The notes: generated from the letters alone by a model not told the origin. DNA of 64,000 nt from Candidatus Latescibacterota bacterium (GCA_022819745.1 JAJEGS010000017.1:24181-88180); one strand, 5' to 3'; numbered from the stretch's first letter, positions 17,545 to 26,091 are shown. A program made the numbers and translations.

Positions 17545-18671
17545 CAGGCCATCACGGGGACCCGCGCCTGGTGGATGCACTCGGCCAACAGCGGCACACC
17601 CTCGCGGACCGCCTCCAGCGAGGCAAAGCCAAAGGCGAGGCGTATGGCCGGCACGTCCTCGCGCCGGATGTGGAAGCCCTGCCCCCGCGCCACCACTATG
17701 CCGCGCTCGGCACACAGGGCCATCAGGCGATCGCGATCCACATCTTCGGGAAACTCGATCCATAGAAACATACCGCCCACGGGCCGCGACCACGTGCATA
17801 AATCGCTCGCGTTTTCTTCGAGACCAGCGAAGACGGCGTCGCGCTTTTCCTTGAGGATGGCATTGGTCTCTGCTAGGTGCTGCCACAGCCGGTCGCGGAA
17901 CAGGGCCCCACAGATAGCGGCCGCCAGCAAGCTATTGCCCCCGTCGTAGCGGCGGTCGAGAATCCGCCCCAGCATGGGCGGCCGAGCCAGCAAATAACCC
18001 AACCGCACGCCGGGGCCCAAAATTTTGGACAGCGAGCCGATGTACAGGACGTTGGGGCTGTCGTCGAGCGCGTAGAGCGCCGGCTCTTCCGGCCCCTCAA
18101 AATGCACGTCGCCGTAGCAGTTGTCTTCCACCACGATAGTCTCGTAGTAGCGCGCCACTTCGAGCAGTTCGAGGCGGCGCTGCCTCGGCATGACCGAGCC
18201 GGTGGGATTCTGGTAGGTCGCCAAGGTATAAATAAAGCGCGGCGGAGTGCCCTTGCGGCGCAAATCCGCCAAAACGTCGGCCAGCGCATCGACGCGCATG
18301 CCCTGCTCGTCGAGCGGCACCCCGACCAATTCGGCCCCCAACCGCTTGTACGCACCAATCGTCCCGGAATACGTCAGTTCCTCGGTGACGATCACGTCCC
18401 CCGGCCCTTCCATCAGCGCCTCGGCCACCAGCGTAACCGCCTGCATGGAGCCGTTCATCAACGCGATGTGGTCGGCGGACACGTCGATGCCCTCGCGCTT
18501 GGATTCGCGCATGGCCATGACCTCGCGCAAGCCCTGGTGGCCCATGTCGCCGGGATAGTTCACCAGCGTCGCACCTAATTCGCGCACGGCTTCACTGGCG
18601 GCTTCGGCCAGCGCCTCCGTGGGAAACGAGCCGGGATCTGTGCGTCCACTGCCAAAATCGTATTTGTTCAT
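17544..18671 (-). CDS. PLP-dependent aminotransferase, class I/II
   Basis: A 375-residue fold-type I aminotransferase related to the LysN/MocR catalytic domain. Landmarks are TYQNPTGSVM near residue 150, the aspartate in VVEDNCYGD, the PLP lysine in GSLSKILGPGVRLGY near 220, and the arginine in AIRLAFGF near the end. There is no DNA-binding domain. It sits between pncB and nadE with a 12-nt gap and a 1-nt overlap, so it belongs to the NAD operon by position. It may supply an amino acid precursor or have another role; the substrate is not evident. Confidence 0.87.
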   Translation of the reverse strand: MNKYDFGSGRTDPGSFPTEALAEAASEAVRELGATLVNYPGDMGHQGLREVMAMRESKREGIDVSADHIALMNGSMQAVTLVAEALMEGPGDVIVTEELTYSGTIGAYKRLGAELVGVPLDEQGMRVDALADVLADLRRKGTPPRFIYTLATYQNPTGSVMPRQRRLELLEVARYYETIVVEDNCYGDVHFEGPEEPALYALDDSPNVLYIGSLSKILGPGVRLGYLLARPPMLGRILDRRYDGGNSLLAAAICGALFRDRLWQHLAETNAILKEKRDAVFAGLEENASDLCTWSRPVGGMFLWIEFPEDVDRDRLMALCAERGIVVARGQGFHIRREDVPAIRLAFGFASLEAVREGVPLLAECIHQARVPVMA

Positions 18672-18683
18672 AACACGCTCCTT

Positions 18684-19685
18684 TTAGAGTTCCAACCGCT
18701 TGAGCCGAGGGTTTTCAGTAAGCCCCGGTATCCGTCCCCGCTTGGCCACGGGCCGGCCTTCTACTTCCTTGATATCCGCAGTAAAATCAATCGCCGAGGC
18801 ACCGCTGATCGCGCTGCCGACCCCAAAGGCGTCCACGGGCGCTCCTGCCTCCCGGAAATAGCCGATCCGCTCGGCGTCCAAGCCGCCGGAGACCGCGATC
18901 TTTACATGGCTATGCCCGGCTTGGTCGAGCCGCGCGCGCACCTCCGCGACTAGCTCAGCTGTGACGCCACCACGTTCGCTGGGAGTATCCAGCCGCACGC
19001 CCCACAGCTTCTCGCCTAGGGCCTCGGCCAACCGCAGGCTCTCTTCGGCTTCGTCCTTAAAGGTGTCAACCAACGCGATACGCTCGACCTCGGCGTCGAT
19101 GTGGCGGTCAAATACCTCGGCTGCCTTGAGCGTGTCGCCGAAGCACAAGATCAAGGCGTGGGACATGGTCCCGGTTGCCTCAATGCCAGCGAGAGCAGCC
19201 CCCTGCGGAGTGGCGCATCCGACGCACCCCCCGACGATGGCCGCGTATTCCATCCGGGCGCTGACCTCCGGGTGGATGTGCCGGGCACCAAAGCTGATGA
19301 TCGGCACCCCGTCGGCCGCAGCCACGCACTCGGCCGCAGCCGTGGCCCACCCTGTCTCGCTGCTGAGCATCCCCAACAGCGCCGTCTCGTACAAACCGAA
19401 CTGCCGGTAGGGCGCACGAATCCGCAGTACAACTTCACGCGGCTCGATCCAATCCCCTTCGTCCAAGCTCCACACCTCGGCCTCCTCGCCAAGCACCTGC
19501 CGCAAGAGGGCCTGCGCCTCGCGCATACCGCAGATCAGAGCGTGCCGCCGAGTAAACACCTCCATCGCCACGACCGGATTGAGCTGTTCGGCCGCGAGGA
19601 TGTCGCAACCTCGGCGGAAGTAAATATCCGCGTTGTCGCCCGCCAGCGTCGCAGCCGAGGGCGCGTATAGGTCGCGCTCTACCAT
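18684..19685 (-). CDS. pncB: Nicotinate phosphoribosyltransferase
   Basis: A 333-residue enzyme making nicotinate mononucleotide from nicotinate and PRPP. Recognisable are YETALLGMLSSETGWAT, SFGARHIHPEVS, TGTMSHALIL with the catalytic His region, VDTFKDE and VSGGLDAERI with the phosphate-binding end FGVGSAISG. It matches the short archaeal-like PncB group. Its ATG overlaps the pncA stop (TGATG), so the two are co-translated and perform consecutive steps. Confidence 0.9.
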   Translation of the reverse strand: MVERDLYAPSAATLAGDNADIYFRRGCDILAAEQLNPVVAMEVFTRRHALICGMREAQALLRQVLGEEAEVWSLDEGDWIEPREVVLRIRAPYRQFGLYETALLGMLSSETGWATAAAECVAAADGVPIISFGARHIHPEVSARMEYAAIVGGCVGCATPQGAALAGIEATGTMSHALILCFGDTLKAAEVFDRHIDAEVERIALVDTFKDEAEESLRLAEALGEKLWGVRLDTPSERGGVTAELVAEVRARLDQAGHSHVKIAVSGGLDAERIGYFREAGAPVDAFGVGSAISGASAIDFTADIKEVEGRPVAKRGRIPGLTENPRLKRLEL

Positions 19686-20212
19686 CAGCGGTTAGTAACC
19701 TGTGCCCCGAGAATTTTCTCTATATGCCCCAAGGCCCATTCGTGTTGTTGCGGATCAAAACTGGCCACGCAATCGGCTGGTACCTCGACCGGATAGTCGC
19801 GATTGCGCAGCCCGGCCACAGTGTGCAGGACGCAAATATCCGTGCAATCGCCCATCACCACGACCTTGTCCGGCGCGAGTTCATCCAACATCGCGGCCAA
19901 CTCGGTCTCGAAAAAGGCACTGTAGCGCCGCTTTTTGACAAGCTGCGCGTCTTGGGCCAACGGCGACAGTTCGTCAATGATGTGCTCCTCCTCGCTCCCT
20001 TCAATGCAGTGCGGAGGAAACATCTCAAACTCGCGGTCGTTTGCAGTGTGGCTGTCCTGAGTAAAAAACAGCGAGGCCCCAGCGGCCTTTTCGCGCTCGA
20101 CTCGCGCGGCGATTCGCGGGATGATCTCCCTTGCGTGATCCCCGCAGTAGAGCGTCCCGTCTGGACGCATAAAGCCGTTCTGCATATCCACGACAATCAC
20201 GGCATTGGCCAT
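19685..20212 (-). CDS. pncA: Nicotinamidase (isochorismatase fold)
   Basis: A 175-residue hydrolase converting nicotinamide to nicotinate. The catalytic triad is visible as Asp in VVDMQNGF, Lys in LVKKRRYSAF and Cys in GDCTDICVLHT. A metal-binding DSH is present in TQDSHTAND. It is the first gene of the pncA-pncB-aminotransferase-nadE operon. Only nadD would be missing to run nicotinamide to NAD+. Confidence 0.9.
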   Translation of the reverse strand: MANAVIVVDMQNGFMRPDGTLYCGDHAREIIPRIAARVEREKAAGASLFFTQDSHTANDREFEMFPPHCIEGSEEEHIIDELSPLAQDAQLVKKRRYSAFFETELAAMLDELAPDKVVVMGDCTDICVLHTVAGLRNRDYPVEVPADCVASFDPQQHEWALGHIEKILGAQVTNR

Positions 20213-20249
20213 CGCCTAATCCTCCTATCCGCAAAAATATAACAACCCA

Positions 20250-20331
20250 GAATGATCTGAACGATTCAAGCGGTGGATCGTCCTGTGCATCCTATTCTGC
20301 GTCCATCTGCGTCCATCTGCGGATCATCTTA
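20250..20331. repeat. Dispersed intergenic repeat, copy 1
   Basis: An 82-bp block starting gaatgatctgaacgattc and ending with ctgcgtccatctgcggatca. Related copies lie at 42749-42828 and 45987-46051. Each copy lies within about 12 nt of the 3' end of a minus-strand gene. The ten bases gcgtccatct are doubled here and in copy 2. Confidence 0.75.
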
Positions 20332-20335
20332 GAAT

Positions 20336-20761
20336 TCAAACCGGTTCAAGCCGATCCCCCACCAGCCGCCGATAGTAACACCCCAACCGCGCCCGACCAT
20401 CTGCGTCCACGGTGTGGCAGGCCCCCTCTCCTTTGAGCCGGACGCGGTACATCAGCGAATTTTGCTCGCAGTTGACGCGGATTTCGACCAGTTCGAGTAC
20501 ATTGCCCGAGGTCGCGCCCTTCACCCACAACTCGTTGCGCGACGTGCTCCAAAATGCGGCCACGCCCTCGCGCCGCGTATAGTTCAGCGCCTCTTCATTA
20601 GCGTACCCCACGATCAGCACTTCGCCGCTATCCACGTCCTGCGCCACCACTGGCACCAACCCCTCGCCACAGGCCGCGGCCTTCTGCAACTTGCCAAAAT
20701 CCAAAGCCAACTGCTGCCCTTCCTCCACTTCCTCGGGCGTCATATTCGCTCGTTCAACCAC
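20336..20761 (-). CDS. hisI: Phosphoribosyl-AMP cyclohydrolase
   Basis: A 141-residue histidine-pathway enzyme that opens the adenine ring of phosphoribosyl-AMP. The family core is clear: VPVVAQDVDSGEVLIVGYANEEAL in outline, then FWSTSRNELWVKG and the zinc cysteines in NCEQN, ACHTV and GCYYRR. The metal motif DCDxD of standard HisI is NCEQN here, so three acidic positions are altered while the cysteines are kept. The start is GTG at 20761 or ATG at 20743. No other his genes are adjacent. Confidence 0.85.
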   Translation of the reverse strand: MVERANMTPEEVEEGQQLALDFGKLQKAAACGEGLVPVVAQDVDSGEVLIVGYANEEALNYTRREGVAAFWSTSRNELWVKGATSGNVLELVEIRVNCEQNSLMYRVRLKGEGACHTVDADGRARLGCYYRRLVGDRLEPV

Positions 20762-20858
20762 GACGATCTCCCATTGTCAAACTCCTTTTAACTAGACCTT
20801 GCCTCCCTCTCCAAGTCAAGCCTATATTCCCCGCCCTTACAAGGACGGAATAAATATT

Positions 20859-22133
20859 ATGCTTCTCGACACTGCTTACGAAATCGCCACCTCCAACATC
20901 CGCTTCGGTCCGGGCACCACCAAGGAGATCGGCATGGATCTCAAGGACCGGGGCCTGAAGCGAGTCATGGTATTGACCGACCCAAACTTGCGCGAGCAAG
21001 CACCCGTGCAGACGGCCTTAGCGGCCATTGCCGAGTCGAGCGTCGAGTACGCGCTGTTCGACCAAGTGCGCGTCGAGCCAACCGACGCCTCGTTCAAGGC
21101 GGCGATTGAGTTCGCCCAACAAGGGTTTGACGGGTTCGTCGCCATCGGCGGAGGATCGGTGATGGACACGGCCAAAGCCGCCAACGTGTACACCACGTAC
21201 CCAGCCGATTTCCTCACCTACGTCAACGCGCCCATTGGCCGAGGTGAGCCAGTCCCCGGCCCGCTCAAGCCGCTGATCGCCGTTCCCACCACCGCTGGCA
21301 CCGGCAGTGAGACCACGGGCGTGGCGATTTTCGATTTCGTCGAGATGAAAGCCAAGACCGGCATGGCCCACCGCTACATGCGCCCGACCTTGGGCATCGT
21401 CGATCCAGACAACACGCGCTCCATGCCGCCGCAGGTAGCCGCTTCAACCGGCCTCGACGTGCTCTCACACGCCTTGGAATCCTACACGGCCCTCCCATTT
21501 GACCAGCGGCCCCGACCCGACCGTCCCCAACTGCGACCGGCCTACCAAGGCTCGAATCCCGTCAGCGACTTGTGGGCATTGGAGGCTTTGCGCTTGGTGG
21601 AGCAATTTTTGCCCCGCGCCGTGGCCGACCCCAGCGACGACGAGGCCCGCAGCGCCATGTGCTTGGCCGCGGCCCTCGCCGGCATTGGCTTTGGCAACGC
21701 CGGTGTCCACTTGCCGCACGGCATGTCCTATCCGGTGGCTGGCATGGTGGAAAGCTATGTGCCCGAGGGATACGCCATCAATTACCCGCTGGTGCCGCAC
21801 GGGTTTGCCGTGATCGTCAACTCACCGGTGGTCTTCCGCTTCACCGCGCCGACTTGCCCCCAGCGGCATCTACGAGCTGCCGAGGTTTTGGGAGCCGATT
21901 GCACCGGAGCGAAAGACGAGGACGCGGGCACGATCTTAGCCGACCGCATCGTCTCGCTAATGCGCCAACTCGGCGCACCCAACGGCCTCAGCGCCCTCGG
22001 CTATGGTAGCCAGCACATCCCGGCGCTGGTTGAGGGCACGCTGCCGCAGCACCGGGTGACTAAGCTCTCGCCGCGAGCGGCGGATGCTGAGGAACTCGCG
22101 GGGATTTTTGCGGACGCGCTGAGTTATTGGTAG
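20859..22133 (+). CDS. Hydroxyacid-oxoacid transhydrogenase (iron-containing ADH family)
   Basis: A 424-residue enzyme closely resembling ADHFE1, which transfers hydride between 4-hydroxybutyrate and 2-oxoglutarate. Matching blocks include SNIRFGPGTTKEIGMDL, VRVEPTDASFKAAIEFAQ, IGGGSVMDTAKAAN, AVPTTAGTGSETTGVAIFD, DVLSHALESYT with the metal His, and GVHLPHGMSYP with the second His pair. The ATG at 20859 is preceded by AAGGACGG and fits the family start better than the one 60 bases upstream. It stands alone. Confidence 0.9.
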   Translation: MLLDTAYEIATSNIRFGPGTTKEIGMDLKDRGLKRVMVLTDPNLREQAPVQTALAAIAESSVEYALFDQVRVEPTDASFKAAIEFAQQGFDGFVAIGGGSVMDTAKAANVYTTYPADFLTYVNAPIGRGEPVPGPLKPLIAVPTTAGTGSETTGVAIFDFVEMKAKTGMAHRYMRPTLGIVDPDNTRSMPPQVAASTGLDVLSHALESYTALPFDQRPRPDRPQLRPAYQGSNPVSDLWALEALRLVEQFLPRAVADPSDDEARSAMCLAAALAGIGFGNAGVHLPHGMSYPVAGMVESYVPEGYAINYPLVPHGFAVIVNSPVVFRFTAPTCPQRHLRAAEVLGADCTGAKDEDAGTILADRIVSLMRQLGAPNGLSALGYGSQHIPALVEGTLPQHRVTKLSPRAADAEELAGIFADALSYW

Positions 22134-22160
22134 GGAGCTGCTTTTAAGCAATCTTGCTAT

Positions 22161-22199
22161 TTATTCAACAAATTCGTTGACAACGGTTTTGTTGAATAA
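22161..22199. repeat. Perfect 12-bp inverted repeat
   Basis: The arm ttattcaacaaa (22161-22172) is exactly complementary to 22188-22199, with a 15-nt spacer. It sits between the transhydrogenase and the Rpn-like gene. It may act as a bidirectional terminator or be the end of a lost mobile element. Confidence 0.6.
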
Positions 22200-22431
22200 G
22201 GAAGAAGCCGTGAGATCATCGCTCAGCCGCTGGGTAAGCGGCGATAGTTCGGTTGCAGCCATCATTTTACGACCTGACCTTACGCAGCTTTTGTCCCCAA
22301 CTTTCCCATCCTTGTATCCTTTCCGCTACACTCCAGCGCCTAGTATCCCCTTCCTCCCCACTGAGCCGTCGCCTTGGCACAATTCTTGCCCGTTGCGGGT
22401 ACCACCCCACCCGCAACCCAAGGCATGGCTC

Positions 22432-23334
22432 ATGGCCGAATTTGATACCGTCGCCAAACATCTCATCCACACCTACCCCCACGACTTCGCCCGCTTCGCC
22501 CTTCAGCACGACGACGTCGAGGTACTCGACGTGATCGACACCGAGCAACCCACCGTCGAAGCCCACCGCACTGACAGCCTCATCCGCGTGCGCGTCGGCG
22601 ACGAGGAGGCGTTGGTCCATCACGAATTTCAAACCACCGACAGCAAACCACCCATGCCGCAGCGCATGGTCGGCTATATCGGCCGCGGCATTGAGCAGTA
22701 CGGCCTGCCGATCTATTCCAATGCCATCTATCTGCGTCCCGACGCCGGCCGCACCGATCCGGGGTACTATCTCCAAGAGCGGCACGGCTACCACGTTTTG
22801 GTACAATACAAGGTGATTAGGCTGAGTGAACTGGAAGGTCAACTCATCCTCGACCGCGGCCTTCTGGGCTTGCTGCCATTTGCGCCGTTGATGCAGCGTC
22901 CGGCGGATGTGGATGCCGAGGCGTGGTTGCGTCAGTGTATCCACCGGGCGCAAGAGGTGCAGATAGACGAGATCGTCAAGGCCAATTACTTGGCCGATCT
23001 TGCCATTTTGAGCGGATTAGTGTATAAATCAGAAACGATAATGACCATCATCTCGGAGGCGACCATGTACGAATCGTCGGTAGTGCGGTATTTCACGGAA
23101 AAGGGCATCAAGCAAGGCATTGAGCAAGGCATCGAGCGAGGAGGCCGAGAACGCGCCATTGAAGATCTGCTCGACGTGCTGGAGATTCGCTTTGGGTTGG
23201 CCTCGTCGGATCCGTTGGCCGCCCGCATTGGTGCCATTGACGATGCACAGCGCCTCAAGCAGTTGCACCGAGCGGCCATACAAGTGCCCAGCCTCGAAGC
23301 CTTTAGGGACCTGTTAGACGAAGCCGCCGAGTAG
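22432..23334 (+). CDS. Rpn-family nuclease / putative transposase
   Basis: A protein of about 300 residues of the Rpn (recombination-promoting nuclease) or related PD-(D/E)XK group. The core reads TDSLIRVRVGDEEALVHHEFQTT near residues 47-69, with Asp, Glu and Gln in place, followed by MPQRMVGYIGR. The C-terminus has a GIKQGIEQGIERG motif, common in this family. The ATG at 22432 is chosen because upstream sequence shows no homology. It is flanked by an inverted repeat upstream and a MITE-like end downstream. Confidence 0.7.
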   Translation: MAEFDTVAKHLIHTYPHDFARFALQHDDVEVLDVIDTEQPTVEAHRTDSLIRVRVGDEEALVHHEFQTTDSKPPMPQRMVGYIGRGIEQYGLPIYSNAIYLRPDAGRTDPGYYLQERHGYHVLVQYKVIRLSELEGQLILDRGLLGLLPFAPLMQRPADVDAEAWLRQCIHRAQEVQIDEIVKANYLADLAILSGLVYKSETIMTIISEATMYESSVVRYFTEKGIKQGIEQGIERGGRERAIEDLLDVLEIRFGLASSDPLAARIGAIDDAQRLKQLHRAAIQVPSLEAFRDLLDEAAE

Positions 23335-23338
23335 GGCA

Positions 23339-23356
23339 CTGCGTAACGTCAGTTAT
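23339..23356. repeat. Solo end of the MITE-like element family
   Basis: The sequence tgcgtaacgtcagttat matches the right end of the element at 35113-35235. No partner arm was found nearby. It follows the Rpn-like gene directly. Confidence 0.55.
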
Positions 23357-23394
23357 GTGAAAAGTCCCGATTTAAGGCTAGGGGGCAATCCGGC

Positions 23395-24021
23395 ATGAAC
23401 AGTGTTTTCATTTATTGGGACAACTCCAACATTTTTCACGAGGCACAACGGCTAGCGGAAGAGCGATGCGAAGGTGCCAATGCCCGTTACCGCGTGCGCG
23501 TCAACTTTGACAATATACTGCGCCTAGCGCACGCCGATCGCCCGCTGAAAAAGGCACTTGCCACCGGCTCGGTGCCGCCAGAAATGCGCCAGTTGTGGAA
23601 TCGAATGGAAGGCAAGGGCGTGGAAGTCCAACTGTTTGACCGAGGCAGCTCCGGGCGTGGCGAACAGGAAACGCCCGACCGGGTGTTGCAGTTACGCATG
23701 TTGGAAGATGCGCTGGATTACAACGGCACTCCCGGTATCGTAGTATTGCTAACGGGCGACGGTGCCGGCTATTTCGAAGGCGCGGGTTTTCACAGCACTT
23801 TGGAGCGCATGCACAAGCGCGGTTGGCGAGTGGAAATCCTGTCATGGGCGCATTCTTGCAACCAGCGGATGCGCAAATGGGCGCAAGAAAACGGCGTATT
23901 CGTCGCGTTAGACGACTTCTATGAGGCTATTACGTTCATGGAACCGTCTAGGCCGGGAGCGGAGCTTGCGTCCGCACGCGATTCCGCGGAACTGGACCTG
24001 TCGCAGAGGCCGACGGCCTGA
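23395..24021 (+). CDS. NYN domain (LabA/PIN-like) protein
   Basis: A 208-residue protein with an N-terminal NYN domain: IYWDNSNIF with Asp9, DRVLQLRMLEDAL mid-domain and LLTGDGAGYFEGAGF. These provide the acidic pocket of PIN-like RNases. The C-terminal 30 residues are low-complexity. It begins 60 nt after the Rpn-like stop. RNase activity is inferred from the fold. Confidence 0.8.
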   Translation: MNSVFIYWDNSNIFHEAQRLAEERCEGANARYRVRVNFDNILRLAHADRPLKKALATGSVPPEMRQLWNRMEGKGVEVQLFDRGSSGRGEQETPDRVLQLRMLEDALDYNGTPGIVVLLTGDGAGYFEGAGFHSTLERMHKRGWRVEILSWAHSCNQRMRKWAQENGVFVALDDFYEAITFMEPSRPGAELASARDSAELDLSQRPTA

Positions 24022-24111
24022 TTGGGGGAGCGTCAGTTCGCGGTCGGCGGCGACTCGATTGCAGCTATCGTTTGGAGAAAATCGCGGACCGTGCTGAAGA
24101 CGCTGTGGTCC

Positions 24112-25164
24112 CTATCGAACCTCAAGATTGTGGCAGATTGCAGCATCGATTGCATCAGGTTCGTAGGTAACACAGCGATTTTCCGCGTCGTTGGCTTCAA
24201 GCCTATGCAGGCGAAACCTGTCCTGACTCAGAGATTCATGCGCTGCCATCACGCATTCAAAACTATGCGTGGTCGCAAATATCTGCGTGCGGAACTGCTT
24301 GGCCGCTTCATCAATGGCTCGCCAGACATCGGGCAGCACGGAGTGGTGAATGCCGTTTTCAACTTCATCCACCAGAACGACACCATCCGGTACGGAAGCT
24401 ATGGCCAAAACAAGCCGGGCAATTTGGGTCATGCCTTCGCCCATTGCTGACAGTGGTACCAGTTCTGACAGCCCAATATCCCCCCAAATCATGGGTGTGC
24501 CGCTGGAGGAATTTTCCTCAATGCTTTGCAATCTCGGCTCGACAATCTGTAGTGCTTTTAATAATAGAGACCCCTGTTTCTTCCTTCTCAATTGTCCCAG
24601 CCTTACGGCATCTCTGCGGATATTCCTAGTTCGAGACAAGAGAATTATCGCACCAAGCGAGGCAATTGTAGTAGGCTGATTGACTTCAAACTCTTGTCCC
24701 TTCACACGTATCTGGCTTTCGACGCGTTTTCCCGAAGGATCGCTATACTGAAATGCGAGTGAAAGTTCGCTGAAATAGTCTGGCACCGAAGTTTCTTCCA
24801 TAAGATCAAGAGCACTCTCAGGAGTGACTTGTCGCTCCGATGTTATTTTCAAAGCCAATTGACCATGCGACGTATCCTCTCCCTCAATCTCAATGGCCCG
24901 TTCCATGTCCAGATCAGAGAAGAGTTGTTTCCACAAGGGCCCAATCATAGCCTGTGATACTCTACTATCCAGTTCCAAGCCGCGAATAATGTTGACATTT
25001 TTTGCTAGGCGTGCGTCTCCAGCTCCAACTAGTAGAGAAATTGCCTCAAGTAAACTGGTCTTGCCGGAATTATTTTTGCCGGCAATGAGGTTAATGCCGC
25101 TCAATTGGTCGATTTCAAGCGCGTTGAAGCCGCGGAAATTCCGTATCTGCAAGCGTTTCAACAT
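24112..25164 (-). CDS. AAA family ATPase (OLD/RecF-like)
   Basis: A 350-residue SMC/OLD-like ATPase. Walker A is GKNNSGKTS at residues 29-37, Walker B is VVLVDEVENG near 264, and ATTHSFEC near 297 is the sensor/H-loop. There is no TOPRIM nuclease domain, so it is shorter than OLD nucleases. Proteins of this type often occur in defence islands, as here. It lies downstream of hicA on the same strand. Confidence 0.78.
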   Translation of the reverse strand: MLKRLQIRNFRGFNALEIDQLSGINLIAGKNNSGKTSLLEAISLLVGAGDARLAKNVNIIRGLELDSRVSQAMIGPLWKQLFSDLDMERAIEIEGEDTSHGQLALKITSERQVTPESALDLMEETSVPDYFSELSLAFQYSDPSGKRVESQIRVKGQEFEVNQPTTIASLGAIILLSRTRNIRRDAVRLGQLRRKKQGSLLLKALQIVEPRLQSIEENSSSGTPMIWGDIGLSELVPLSAMGEGMTQIARLVLAIASVPDGVVLVDEVENGIHHSVLPDVWRAIDEAAKQFRTQIFATTHSFECVMAAHESLSQDRFRLHRLEANDAENRCVTYEPDAIDAAICHNLEVR

Positions 25165-25206
25165 GGCTTTGGCTCCTCGTTTATATCGGATTCTTCAGAT
25201 TATCCA

Positions 25207-25419
25207 TCACAGAAGGTTACGAAATTCTTCAACGGTTAATCCTGCGTCCCTTACAATACCCCCCATAGTAAAGGCATTAACAGGATTGTTTCTTGGAATA
25301 GTCAGAATACGCACTCCATCTGTCATGACGATATGCTTGCCCTGACGTGCAATGTGAAAACCCGCCTTTTCCAAGGCTCGCACCGCATTAAGATGGTTGA
25401 CACCCGGAATCTTGGGCAT
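25207..25419 (-). CDS. hicA: HicA mRNA interferase toxin
   Basis: A 70-residue dsRBD-like toxin. GFHIARQGKHIVMTDG contains the catalytic histidine of HicA, followed by ILTIPRNNPVNAFTMGGIVRDAG. The gene follows hicB by 2 nt. HicA cleaves mRNA; HicB neutralises it. Confidence 0.85.
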   Translation of the reverse strand: MPKIPGVNHLNAVRALEKAGFHIARQGKHIVMTDGVRILTIPRNNPVNAFTMGGIVRDAGLTVEEFRNLL

Positions 25420-25421
25420 GT

Positions 25422-25619
25422 TTATACGGCCAGCTCGATTTCCCGGACTTCGGCATCCTCCAAAAGGTCTTCTACTACGCTGAGATATTCTCGGATGGCG
25501 GCTTTGATATTAGCGAGGGCCTCTTCTTCTGTTCTTCCCTCAGACCAACAACCTGGAAAGCCAGGGATCGACACGCTATAGCCTTCGTCAGATTGGTGAA
25601 GGGCAATTTTGTACCTCAT
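25422..25619 (-). CDS. hicB: HicB antitoxin
   Basis: A 65-residue protein from the ATG at 25619, which follows AAGGAGATCATT. The sequence ALHQSDEGYSVSIPGFPGCWSEG in outline and EEALANIKAAI are HicB landmarks. The N-terminal partial RNase H fold is present, and there is no long C-terminal DNA-binding domain. Here the antitoxin gene precedes the toxin. Confidence 0.85.
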   Translation of the reverse strand: MRYKIALHQSDEGYSVSIPGFPGCWSEGRTEEEALANIKAAIREYLSVVEDLLEDAEVREIELAV

Positions 25620-25658
25620 AATGATCTCCTTGCGGTTATTCATTTGTCTCTCCTTCTA

Positions 25659-25928
25659 TCACACGGCCTCAAGCGGCGATAAGTCCTCCTCTTTTATAGG
25701 AGAAAGATCAAGGCTGCGCAAAACCTCGTTGATCTGGGCCGCCGTCATCTGTTCTGGTGCCGTGATTTCTAAACCAATGGGTTGACCTTCAGGGCCAAAA
25801 TCCACTAATAAACCTGCATCTCTCGGCTCTGTTCGCACACTTTTCACACCCGAATCACTCGATAAGTATAGGTATGCAGCTAAGGGCTTCCCTTTACGGT
25901 AGGTAATTTCCAAATAATGTTCTCGCAT
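25659..25928 (-). CDS. DUF2283-like protein
   Basis: An 89-residue protein with ITYRKGKPLAAYLYLS at the N-terminus and LLVDFGPEGQPIGLEI, matching the DUF2283 pattern. Function unknown. It is preceded by a 21-codon micro-ORF with 2 nt spacing and followed by hicB. Confidence 0.65.
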   Translation of the reverse strand: MREHYLEITYRKGKPLAAYLYLSSDSGVKSVRTEPRDAGLLVDFGPEGQPIGLEITAPEQMTAAQINEVLRSLDLSPIKEEDLSPLEAV

Positions 25929-25930
25929 GA

Positions 25931-25996
25931 TTAGCTTCTCAAAGGGGGTATCGACGAAAGCACATCTTCCGACAGTTCAAAAGTGACCGTTACCAT
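25931..25996 (-). CDS. Micro-ORF, possibly a truncated UPF0175-type antitoxin or leader
   Basis: ATG at 25996 follows GGAGAG at six nt and encodes 21 residues beginning MVTVTFELSEDVLSSI. This resembles the first strand and helix of UPF0175 or ribbon-helix-helix antitoxins. The stop is 2 nt before the next start. It may be a decayed antitoxin or a leader peptide. Confidence 0.4.
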   Translation of the reverse strand: MVTVTFELSEDVLSSIPPLRS

Positions 25997-26091
25997 AGCA
26001 TTCTCTCCTGATTGACCAATCTCTCTAGGCGATTGAATAACTCAACGGCGTTCGGGATCAACGGCAGTAGTTGGAGACATAGCTCAGACCT

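Noticed and set aside
17545..17886. An N-terminal extension of nadE
   Set aside because: It would lie inside the aminotransferase gene; the ATG at 17544 starts the glutaminase domain exactly.
16450..17949. A 499-codon plus-strand open frame
   Set aside because: Antisense to nadE and the aminotransferase, whose catalytic motifs are plain.
24022..24450. A 142-codon plus-strand open frame
   Set aside because: Mostly antisense to the AAA ATPase and without homology.
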